A stretch of 5,883 nucleotides of DNA from CAZNLL01 sp964573885 (GCA_964573885.1 CAZNLL010000180.1:1-5883); one strand, 5' to 3'. Positions 1 to 5,237 are shown, numbered from the stretch's first letter. The notes: generated by a model not told the origin, from the letters alone. A program made the numbers and translations.

Positions 1-155
1 CCCTTCTTCCATACATCCGATTTATCTTTTTTCATCGGATGTTTCACCGGATCCCAATGATTAAAATCTCCCACCAGGAAGACCTCTTCCGCCTCAGGGG
101 CATGAATCGAAAAGGTGACCCGTCTTATTTTCTTTTTGGTCCTTTTTTCCGCCAT
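1..155 (-). CDS. CBM48 / isoamylase early-set domain protein (N-terminal part, runs off left edge)
   Basis: Fifty-one codons are visible, from an ATG at 155-153. The product begins with a lysine/arginine-rich tail (residues 1-12, MAEKRTKKKIRR). The start of a CBM48 (AMPK-beta/isoamylase N-terminal) beta-sandwich follows: VTFSIHAPEAEEVFLVGDFN, then HW and DP, where the GDFNxW signature with Trp34 is the carbohydrate-contacting loop of this family. An AGGGAGGT Shine-Dalgarno (minus strand, 161-168) sits about 6 nt before the ATG and fixes the start. Family knowledge: stand-alone proteins of this kind are about 90-110 residues long and bind glycogen or other alpha-glucans without a catalytic domain. 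The function here is inferred from the domain only. The C-terminal half lies outside the window, so a larger enzyme cannot be excluded, although the basic tail directly before the domain favours the short form. Confidence 0.8.
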   Translation of the reverse strand, partial: MAEKRTKKKIRRVTFSIHAPEAEEVFLVGDFNHWDPVKHPMKKDKSDVWKK

Positions 156-212
156 CAATAACCTCCCTTCATTTCCCTCCCAAATAGGTGTACATAGATC
201 CTGCCATGTTTT

Positions 213-221
213 ATTATATCA
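213..221 (-). promoter_or_regulatory. Extended -10 promoter for the CBM48 gene
   Basis: On the minus strand the sequence TGATATAAT is a perfect extended -10 (TGnTATAAT). No good -35 is seen 16-18 nt upstream, which is usual for extended -10 promoters. Predicted transcription start is near 206, giving a leader of about 50 nt that contains the Shine-Dalgarno at 161-168. Confidence 0.5.
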
Positions 222-431
222 TGATGTTTCCATAACGTGATCTTTTGCTGAATCCATAGGCCTTTTCTTCAATGCATGGATCTCCTTGGTCAAGCTTCTT
301 TGTCTTATGAATTCACTGATTAGCTTGGCCAGAGCAGGCACGCACCAAATAACGAATCCTCGGGTTAGGTTGCCTTGACGGCCTCAGAACTGGATGTCCG
401 GAAATACCGGCCTCGGTTGCCACAAATCCCC

Positions 432-459
432 TTGATCACTATACATATTATGCTAAAAT
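432..459 (+). promoter_or_regulatory. Sigma70-type promoter for the SOR gene
   Basis: TTGATC (432-437; 4 of 6 consensus) is separated by 16 nt from TAAAAT (454-459; 5 of 6). A TGC directly before the latter gives the extended -10 form TGnTAAAAT. Predicted start of transcription is near 466, leaving a leader of about 30 nt with AGGAGG at 486-491. No binding site for a known regulator was recognised. Confidence 0.5.
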
Positions 460-497
460 CATAAATCAAATTCATAAAAAACAACAGGAGGAAAACG

Positions 498-1535
498 ATG
501 GAAAAAAACTCGAAAGGTTTGGATCGAAGGCATTTCATGAAAATGGCTGCGTTGGGAGCAGGAGGTGCTGCGTTTGCCGGCAAAGTCCCTTTTGCCCGTG
601 CACAACAAAGGGCCGAGGAACCGGGCAGTCCCATCTATTTGGCTCTCAACATGTCAAAGGTTTCCAATAACGAGGACAGTTTTCGGCTCATGAAGAGGGT
701 CGGCCCCAGGGTCTGTATCACAACGGCCACCCATCCCGGTTTCGTTGGATTCCAGGCCAATATCCAGACGGGGATTCTGCCCCTGGCTGGCCGGTACGGC
801 GGCGGCAAGGTTCACATGGAAAAGGAACTCAATCCCATCCGTAATTATCAGTACACCATGTGGAAACGGTGGGAAGACCATGATGAGTTTCACCAGCAGC
901 AGTTTGACAGGGTCTTTGAGCTTTGCGGGAGTTGTCTTGGCATGGTGATAGAGGGCCCGTGGGAGCCGGTATACAGGATCGTGAAGGCCAGAATGGCCCC
1001 CATCAGGTCCATGGGGCAGATCGTGGATCTGGCCGCAGATATCCAGCAAAAAAAGGATTTTATCCGTTTTGCCACGCCAAGGCGGTGCGTGGCCATGGCC
1101 GAGCATACGGTGATGCCCGGCAGGGAAAAGGTCTTCGAGGAGGGAGCCATTGCCACCATGGAGGCCCTCTCGGACTCCACTGGTTTTTTGGGATATATGA
1201 TTCTCAAACAAATTGGGGTATGCGCCCTGGGAAGTTTCATGATGGATCCAAAATCCATGGCAGAGAGCTTACAGACGCTCGGAGCAAATCCTCCCACGGA
1301 CCCAAAGCCCCTGTTTAAAACACCTGAGGCTATGCCCAGTCCACCGGAATATCTTATCCATAGCGAATGGGACGCACCGGAACTGGCTCAACTCGGCTTT
1401 GGAAAAGTACTGGTGAATACCAAAATCAGAAAGATCCATGATGAAGGCGTCATGGCCCATCTCATTAGAGGACCCTATATCATGTTTTTCCAGCCCATGA
1501 TGGAGGAGCCAGGGTGGAGATCCGCGGTCTCTTAG
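498..1535 (+). CDS. sor: Sulfur oxygenase reductase homologue with a Tat signal peptide
   Basis: SOR is a cofactor-independent mononuclear non-haem iron enzyme that converts elemental sulfur/polysulfide plus O2 and water into sulfite, thiosulfate and sulfide. The core (residues 43-345) matches the Acidianus SOR collinearly, as recalled. Cys73 lies in VGPRVC (C31 there), and His128/His132 in HDEFH plus Glu156 in GPWEP match the iron ligands H86/H90/E114. Cys143/Cys146 in CGSC match C101/C104. All six share the same offset of 42. The chimney-pore Met pair is kept (Met334-Met335, QPMME), and one internal loop is about 5 residues shorter. Residues 1-42 have no counterpart: DRRHFMK (9-15) is a twin-arginine motif, a short hydrophobic stretch follows (16-28), and ARA|QQ (33-37) is a plausible signal peptidase site. 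AGGAGG sits 6 nt before the ATG. The gene appears monocistronic and intact. Family assignment is strong; export is inferred from the signal. Confidence 0.93.
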   Translation: MEKNSKGLDRRHFMKMAALGAGGAAFAGKVPFARAQQRAEEPGSPIYLALNMSKVSNNEDSFRLMKRVGPRVCITTATHPGFVGFQANIQTGILPLAGRYGGGKVHMEKELNPIRNYQYTMWKRWEDHDEFHQQQFDRVFELCGSCLGMVIEGPWEPVYRIVKARMAPIRSMGQIVDLAADIQQKKDFIRFATPRRCVAMAEHTVMPGREKVFEEGAIATMEALSDSTGFLGYMILKQIGVCALGSFMMDPKSMAESLQTLGANPPTDPKPLFKTPEAMPSPPEYLIHSEWDAPELAQLGFGKVLVNTKIRKIHDEGVMAHLIRGPYIMFFQPMMEEPGWRSAVS

Positions 1536-1631
1536 GCCTTGAAAAAATTGGTCTTGATTGTGGCAAGGAGATCAGGTATGGCCCGAGAGCCGGGGCCGAT
1601 GACGACTTTCGCATACAAGGTTTTCAGTTGA

Positions 1632-1823
1632 GCCCAGCCCGACTCTCTGGTGGGCAAGGTGATGGACGATGCGCAGCGTGACCGTCTGGTATTCAACGCG
1701 GTGGGACACCTCAAAAACGGGGTCACAGAGCCCTTGCTGGAGTACGCTCTCCAATACTGGCGCAATATCGACAAAGAGATTGGATTTGTAGGGATCCTCC
1801 TGGTTTACCCCGTTGTTGCATAA
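1632..1823 (+). pseudogene. Catalase C-terminal remnant (truncated, nonsense and insertion-disrupted)
   Basis: The frame reads AQPDSLVGKVMDDAQRDRLV, then FNAVGHLKNGV, EPLLEYALQYWRNIDKEIG. This is the pattern of the C-terminal helical segment of monofunctional haem catalases (QP-x-L...DDxxRDRLVxNxxGHL...YWRNxDKxxG). Similarity stops near 1784, and the frame ends at TAA 1821-1823, inside an inserted element. Directly upstream, the same frame has a TGA (1629-1631). No haem-binding tyrosine region, catalytic His/Asn or NADPH region of a catalase exists in the window, so the gene is a 5'-truncated relic. In another frame just upstream, ADDDF (1595-1609) resembles the acidic stretch that often precedes the QP motif, which could mean a frameshift, but this is weak. 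It cannot code for an active catalase. Confidence 0.7.
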
Positions 1824-1996
1824 AAGGCGCTTAAGGATTCGGGATTTCCCCTTCTATGACTTCAAATGCCGCTTTTAACGCTTTAAATCTGGAATTCACC
1901 AATAGTGATATCCAGACCCTGGATATAAAATGACATAACTTTCTGCTTTTACTGGAGTTATATGTCTAGGAGCTCGCACCAACAACGGGGTTTACC
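1802..1996. mobile_element. MITE-like non-autonomous element (179 bp) with target-site duplication
   Basis: An 8-bp direct repeat GGTTTACC flanks the segment (1802-1809 and 1989-1996). Directly inside it lie perfect 9-bp terminal inverted repeats, CCGTTGTTG (1810-1818) and CAACAACGG (1980-1988). The interior (1819-1979) has no gene of useful size. A minus-strand frame of about 40 codons ends at TAA 1833-1831 with a protein-like tail (FKALKAAFEVIEGEIPNP), possibly the remnant of a transposase C-terminus, but it was not recognised. Internal inverted repeats are present. An 8-bp duplication fits several DDE transposase families; no parent family is assigned. The element sits at the end of the catalase relic. 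Confidence 0.55.
1908..1926. repeat. Perfect inverted repeat inside the MITE-like element
   Basis: ATATCCAG (1908-1915) and CTGGATAT (1919-1926) form a perfect 8-bp stem with a 3-nt loop (ACC). A second, imperfect pair follows: GACATAACT (1932-1940) against AGTTATATGTC (1956-1966), with a 2-nt bulge. No T-run follows the first stem, so it is more likely element structure than a terminator. Confidence 0.6.
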
Positions 1997-2054
1997 CTTG
2001 TAGCAACTACAGGGAAGCGCTATATATCCAAGTGGAACATGTTAGCAATTAACC

Positions 2055-2083
2055 TTGACACCCAAAGGGTTTTTCTCTATGTC
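2055..2083 (+). promoter_or_regulatory. Candidate promoter for the DUF35-thiolase operon
   Basis: A perfect -35 hexamer TTGACA (2055-2060) is followed after 17 nt by TATGTC (2078-2083), which matches the -10 consensus at only the first three positions. If used, the leader is about 130 nt long and includes the 10-bp tandem repeat at 2147-2166. The weak -10 would suit a regulated or activator-dependent promoter. Confidence 0.3.
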
Positions 2084-2146
2084 CCAATCCAGGACAGGAA
2101 ATTCTTACCGTTCATCTGATGGCTTGCCCTCAAACCGAGCCAGAGC

Positions 2147-2166
2147 TTTGTGAGTGTTTGTGAGTG
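2147..2166 (+). repeat. Perfect 10-bp tandem duplication upstream of the DUF35 gene
   Basis: TTTGTGAGTG occurs twice back to back, starting at 2147 and 2157. The 10-bp period is one helical turn, so both copies face the same side of the DNA, as in tandem operator half-sites. The copies lie between the candidate promoter and the start codon. A chance or slippage duplication is equally possible. Confidence 0.55.
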
Positions 2167-2219
2167 GATGCTCGCAGATCTTTTAGGCGCATCCCCCGGA
2201 TTAAAGGAGAAAGGGGAAA

Positions 2220-2645
2220 ATGAACAGACAACGGTATCTTAAAGATGGGATTATCGGTGAGAGGGCTGGGACTTTGGCCCTTATGGGCCGACGGTGTGGA
2301 GAATGCGGGAAAAAATCTTTCCCGCCCACCGAGCTATGCCCGTACTGTGGATCAGACAAGCTGGAAAAGGTTTTCCTCGCAGATGAAGGGACGGTTCTTG
2401 CGGCCTCAACAACGCAGGCACCGGTCCCCCCTTACGCCCCTCCCTTCACCCTGGCCATGGTCGACATGGAGGATGGCATTAGAACCATAGGCCGTGTTGA
2501 AAAGGATGAAAAAGTGAAACTTAAGAAAGGCGATAAGCTGACCGTTAAGTTTGGGAAGCTTTTCGAAGAGACAGAGTTCAACAAAAAGACGAAATCGACC
2601 GAGGCGATCGATGTCATCGGCTATTATTTTGTGCCGAAAGGCTGA
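2220..2645 (+). CDS. DUF35 zinc-ribbon / OB-fold protein (thiolase partner, acyl-CoA-binding)
   Basis: This 141-residue protein has the usual DUF35 layout. A short N-terminal helix is followed by a rubredoxin-like zinc ribbon with Cys26-x2-Cys29 and Cys40-x2-Cys43 (CGECG...CPYCG). An OB-fold comes next (about residues 50-138), including the family-typical PPYAPPFTLAMVDMEDG region and a basic strand LKKGDKLTVKF. DUF35 proteins bind acyl-CoA and assemble with thiolase-fold enzymes, as in the archaeal acetoacetyl-CoA thiolase/HMG-CoA synthase complex, the BbsA partner of BbsB in anaerobic toluene degradation, and ChsH2-Ltp2 in steroid breakdown. The thiolase gene starts 15 nt downstream, so the two are surely co-transcribed and probably form one complex. 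Start choice: AAGGAG (2204-2209) and AAGGGG (2211-2216) precede the ATG. The specific substrate is unknown. Confidence 0.9.
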   Translation: MNRQRYLKDGIIGERAGTLALMGRRCGECGKKSFPPTELCPYCGSDKLEKVFLADEGTVLAASTTQAPVPPYAPPFTLAMVDMEDGIRTIGRVEKDEKVKLKKGDKLTVKFGKLFEETEFNKKTKSTEAIDVIGYYFVPKG

Positions 2646-2660
2646 TGGGGGTAAGCGACT

Positions 2661-3830
2661 ATGAGAGACGTATATGTTCTTGGGATCGGGCAGACAAAAT
2701 TCGGCGTGTTCCCTCAGTATACAGGGGTTGATTTAGGTGTGATGGCGTCGGTCCAAGCGGTCAAGGACGCCGGCATCAATGCCAAGGAAATCCAGGTGGC
2801 CTATGCCGGGTACTGCAGAGGAGCTTCTACAGAGGGTCAAATGGCCTTTATCCGCCTCGGGATCGGATCCCTTCCCATTGCCAATCTGAACAATGCCTGT
2901 GCCAGCGGGAACACGGCCGTTGATATGCTTTACAGAGACATTGCCGGAGGGTTCTGCGAGGTGGGTCTGGCGGCAGGTTTCGAGTCCCTGACCCAGGCGT
3001 CCAAACAATCGGGCAAAGGCCTCCTGGCTATTAAAGAGGACCTTGGAGGCATGATGGGACTCACCATGCCGGCTTTCTTCAGCTTTGTCTATCAACGGCT
3101 GATGGATGAACGAGGCGCCACCATGGAAGATCTGTGTTATCCGGCCGTCAAAAACCATTACAATGCCCAGTTCAACCCCCTTGCCCAGTACAACAAACCC
3201 CTCACCTACGAGGAGATCATGGCCTCACGGGTCATCGTAGATCCCATCACCGTCCTGCAGTGCTGCCCCCAGAGCGACGGCGGCGCGGCCATGGTTCTCT
3301 GCTCGGAGGACTATTTTAAGAAGCACAACGCAAATAACCACCCTAAGATCAGGATAGCCGCTTCTGTCATCCACAGCAGCGGGTGGCTGTCCGCCCAAAA
3401 GGACCCGCTTTTCAGCCAGGTCAATCGGGAAGCCGCGGACAGGGCCTACAACATGGCCGGCATCGAACCCAAGGATCTGGATTTCGCCGAAATCCACGAT
3501 GCCTTTTCCGGTGAGGAGGTTTCGGCCTATGAACCGATGAGGTTTTGTCCGGAAGGGGAATGCATCAAATACGTGCGTGAGAGGCATTATGACTTGAACG
3601 GAAAATTTCCCATCAACACCAGCGGCGGACTCCTTTCATTGGGCCATCCACTGGGGGCCAGCGGTGCGAGAGTGAACTGTGAAGTGGTCCGGCAACTGCG
3701 CGATCAGGCCGGCGGCTATCAGGTGGAGGGCGCCAGACTCGGCCTGGCGCAGATGCTGGGCAGCGTGCTTTTTGGCGGCAATGAGTCCGCTGTGGTATGT
3801 GGCGTTCAGATCCTGGAGAAAGTCCAATAG
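2661..3830 (+). CDS. SCP2-type (non-decarboxylating) thiolase / acetyl-CoA acetyltransferase
   Basis: The 389-residue product is a full-length thiolase of the SCP-x/nondecarboxylating group, which condenses or cleaves 3-ketoacyl-CoA with CoA. The nucleophile Cys80 is in NNACASGN; His279 is in EIHDAFSGEE, the HDxF motif of this group; and His329 is in GHPLGASGAR. The C-terminal GG loop (372-373) lacks the CxGGG cysteine of classical thiolases, as is usual in the SCP2 type. Residues 203-211 (PQSDGGAAM) match the family's domain junction. A GGGGGTAAG stretch (2646-2654) serves as ribosome-binding region. The gene follows the DUF35 gene closely and ends the operon, 46 nt before the convergent ATPase gene. 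The DUF35-thiolase pairing recalls BbsA-BbsB, archaeal acetoacetyl-CoA thiolase and steroid/branched-chain thiolases, but no other pathway genes are in view, so the substrate stays open. Confidence 0.9.
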   Translation: MRDVYVLGIGQTKFGVFPQYTGVDLGVMASVQAVKDAGINAKEIQVAYAGYCRGASTEGQMAFIRLGIGSLPIANLNNACASGNTAVDMLYRDIAGGFCEVGLAAGFESLTQASKQSGKGLLAIKEDLGGMMGLTMPAFFSFVYQRLMDERGATMEDLCYPAVKNHYNAQFNPLAQYNKPLTYEEIMASRVIVDPITVLQCCPQSDGGAAMVLCSEDYFKKHNANNHPKIRIAASVIHSSGWLSAQKDPLFSQVNREAADRAYNMAGIEPKDLDFAEIHDAFSGEEVSAYEPMRFCPEGECIKYVRERHYDLNGKFPINTSGGLLSLGHPLGASGARVNCEVVRQLRDQAGGYQVEGARLGLAQMLGSVLFGGNESAVVCGVQILEKVQ

Positions 3831-3876
3831 CATTGGGACCGTTGTGCTGGGGGAGACGACCCGAAGATTTCCGGGG

Positions 3877-5100
3877 TTAAAGGTTCCCAAACGGCAGGGC
3901 CGTCACCCGCTCGCCAAGGGGCAGCCTGGCATCTCCCGGATGCACCAGGTATCCCGGCAGCGCTCGGTCTCCCAGATCCCTCTGAAACGTTTTGATTGCA
4001 GAGGCCATTGCCGGGCGCGGCGTGCCCGAGAGCTTCACCTCGATGGGTACAAGCCTTCCACCTGTATCCACCACGATATCCACTTCTGTTCCTGCCATGG
4101 TCCGCCAGAAATAGACTTGCGGATCAACACCACGATGCATGAGGGTCTTGACGATTTCGGAGAGCACCGCCGTTTCCATGATAGCCCCTCTCATGGGGCC
4201 GGAAGCCGCATGTTCCGGATCCTTCAAACCGGTGAGGTAGCAAAGCGTGCCCACGTCCGCAAAATAGACCTTTGGTGTCTTAACAAGGCGTTTCCCGATA
4301 TTGGTAAAGTACGGACGAAGTACGATCACCTGATAGGTCGCTTCCAGCACAGACAGCCAGGCTTTGGCCGTGTTGACCGCTACACCAAGGTCTCGGGCCA
4401 CATCAGTCAGATTCAAGAGCTGGCCGCTTCTGGCCGCCAGGGCCCTCAGGAAATTATGAAACTGGGACAGGTCACCGACCTGTCTGAGCCTATGTACATC
4501 ACGTTCGAGGTATGTCCGGACATAGCTTGCGTGCCATAGGTTCACATCTCGTTCAGGATTTGCCACAAGTTCCGGGTACCCGCCTCTTAGAAATGACTCC
4601 CAAAGCCTTTGAAATGCATACGGCATTTTTGAAAAGAGCCTGCGCTTGGACTCCCATGGCAGGGGAAGTTTCGGCCTTTCCTCCGCCTCCCGTCTTGAAA
4701 GTGGTAAAAGTCGCAGCATGGCAGCCCGACCCGCCAATGACTCGGTCACCTGCTCCATGAGCAAAAGATCCTGTGATCCCGTCAACAGATACTGCCCGCT
4801 CTTTTGGCGGTCAGCATCGATTTTCTCTTTAATGTAGGCGAGCAAGTCAAGAGTGTACTGCACCTCATCGAATATCACGGGGGGCGGGTGCATTTCGAGG
4901 AAGGTCCGCGGATCCTCCATGGCAGATCCGCGCACATCCGGCGGCTCCAGAGAAATATACCGGTATTGTCTCATGAAGAGATGTTGGAGAGTTGTTGTTT
5001 TCCCGGATTGATGCGGGCCGGTCAGTACCACCGCCGGAAACTCGGAGGCAGCTTTTTTGAGAACTGGCTCCAATGACCTTTTGATATATGTCGCAGCCAT
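3877..5100 (-). CDS. AAA_14 / DUF4143 family ATPase with C-terminal nuclease-like domain
   Basis: The 407-residue protein has the AAA_14 plus DUF4143 architecture. A Walker A lies at 28-36 (GPHQSGKTT), a Walker B at 75-80 (VIFDEV), and a sensor-like LTGSQDLLL at 106-114. The family signature FLRGGYPE is at 170-177, and a winged-helix-like segment spans about 229-262 (LTDVARDLGVAVNTAKAWLS). The C-terminal DUF4143 part carries YFADVGTLCYLTG (279-291), Glu309, GTEVDIVV (337-344, Asp341) and IEVK (353-356). These resemble a PD-(D/E)xK nuclease fold. The family is widespread and often strain-variable, and its cellular role is not established. Length is normal and no key residue is missing. There is no Shine-Dalgarno before the ATG, which fits the near-leaderless promoter immediately upstream. 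It converges on the thiolase gene and has no operon partner downstream. Confidence 0.88.
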   Translation of the reverse strand: MAATYIKRSLEPVLKKAASEFPAVVLTGPHQSGKTTTLQHLFMRQYRYISLEPPDVRGSAMEDPRTFLEMHPPPVIFDEVQYTLDLLAYIKEKIDADRQKSGQYLLTGSQDLLLMEQVTESLAGRAAMLRLLPLSRREAEERPKLPLPWESKRRLFSKMPYAFQRLWESFLRGGYPELVANPERDVNLWHASYVRTYLERDVHRLRQVGDLSQFHNFLRALAARSGQLLNLTDVARDLGVAVNTAKAWLSVLEATYQVIVLRPYFTNIGKRLVKTPKVYFADVGTLCYLTGLKDPEHAASGPMRGAIMETAVLSEIVKTLMHRGVDPQVYFWRTMAGTEVDIVVDTGGRLVPIEVKLSGTPRPAMASAIKTFQRDLGDRALPGYLVHPGDARLPLGERVTALPFGNL

Positions 5101-5119
5101 AATTTTGGTTTAAATTATG
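5098..5119. repeat. Inverted repeat covering the -10 and start codon of the ATPase gene (possible operator)
   Basis: CATAATTT (5098-5105) and AAATTATG (5112-5119) are perfect 8-bp inverted arms separated by 6 nt. One arm contains the -10 hexamer and the other the ATG. A dimeric repressor bound here would block transcription. Because the repeat is AT-rich, a chance match is not excluded. Confidence 0.5.
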
Positions 5120-5237
5120 CATTTCAAGTGCAAAATGTCAAGCAAAAAATTCGCACATCCTTCGCCGAGACCCTCAACAAGCCCTTTGAATCGTTTGGTG
5201 GTCTTGGAAAGATGATAGTCTGGATCGATACCTGCAG
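5101..5237 (-). other. Spacer between PIN toxin and ATPase genes
   Basis: Besides the ATPase promoter, one minus-strand frame is open from 5235 or so to TAA at 5112-5110. It reads protein-like (DPDYHLSKTTKRFKGLVEGL followed by GEGCANFLLDILHL) but has no ATG and no Shine-Dalgarno. It may be a gene relic or chance. No clear terminator follows the toxin gene. Confidence 0.35.
5114..5141 (-). promoter_or_regulatory. Near-consensus promoter of the ATPase gene, giving an almost leaderless mRNA
   Basis: On the minus strand TTGACA (5141-5136, perfect) is followed after 16 nt by CATAAT (5119-5114, 5 of 6). The ATG (5100-5098) begins only 13 nt after the -10, so the predicted leader is about 5-7 nt. 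This matches the lack of any Shine-Dalgarno. The spacer holds a pseudo-palindrome TGCACTTGAAATGCA (5132-5118). Confidence 0.6.

Larger units (their letters stand above)
156..497. other. Divergent intergenic region between the CBM48 and SOR genes
   Basis: This 342-nt region holds the two divergent promoters and no convincing gene. A minus-strand frame is open from 383 down to a TGA at 219-221 (54 codons, no ATG in its first two thirds). Its translation is protein-like (it includes RGFVIWCVPALAKLISEF and then a charged tail), so it may be the decayed 3' end of an older gene. CCTCGG occurs twice in direct orientation (358-363 and 411-416), and a short CCGG-AAATA-CCGG inverted repeat lies at 398-410. 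No riboswitch or rho-independent terminator was recognised. Confidence 0.5.
1997..2219 (+). other. Non-coding leader region before the DUF35-thiolase unit
   Basis: No gene was found. A bulged hairpin CCCTTGTAG-CAA-CTACAGGG (1995-2014) abuts the right end of the mobile element and is not followed by T residues. ACCC-AAA-GGGT plus a run of T (2060-2074) has only a 4-bp stem and is too weak to call a terminator. The only short frame (ATG at 2079, 24 codons) has no support. Confidence 0.5.

Noticed and set aside
654..1297. Minus-strand frames (185 and 135 codons) opposite the SOR gene
   Set aside because: They are antisense to a strongly conserved enzyme, have no ribosome-binding site, and translate to low-plausibility His/Pro-rich sequence.
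1536..1631. Reading frame in phase 2 after the SOR stop (GLEKIGLDCGKEIRYGPRAG) as a C-terminal extension or small gene
   Set aside because: The SOR already ends at the family's usual C-terminus, no start signal is present, and only its last few residues (ADDDF) weakly fit a catalase.
1532..1774. 80-codon minus-strand frame after the SOR gene
   Set aside because: It lies antisense to the catalase relic, whose plus-strand reading gives a recognisable family pattern; the minus product does not.
1786..2003. TTGTAG direct repeat (1786-1791, 1998-2003) as the target duplication of the element
   Set aside because: The sequence between these copies does not begin and end with matching inverted repeats, whereas GGTTTACC abuts the 9-bp inverted ends exactly.
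2060..2074. ACCC-AAA-GGGT followed by T residues as a terminator
   Set aside because: A 4-bp stem with a 3-nt loop is too weak, and it overlaps the spacer of a better promoter candidate.
3824..3836. CCAAT-AGC-ATTGG hairpin at the thiolase stop codon as a terminator
   Set aside because: The stem is only 5 bp and no T-run follows on either strand.
3679..4539. Long plus-strand frame (286 codons) bridging the thiolase end and the ATPase
   Set aside because: It overlaps the thiolase 3' end in another frame and then runs antisense to the ATPase. The product is Arg/His/Pro-rich and matches no family.
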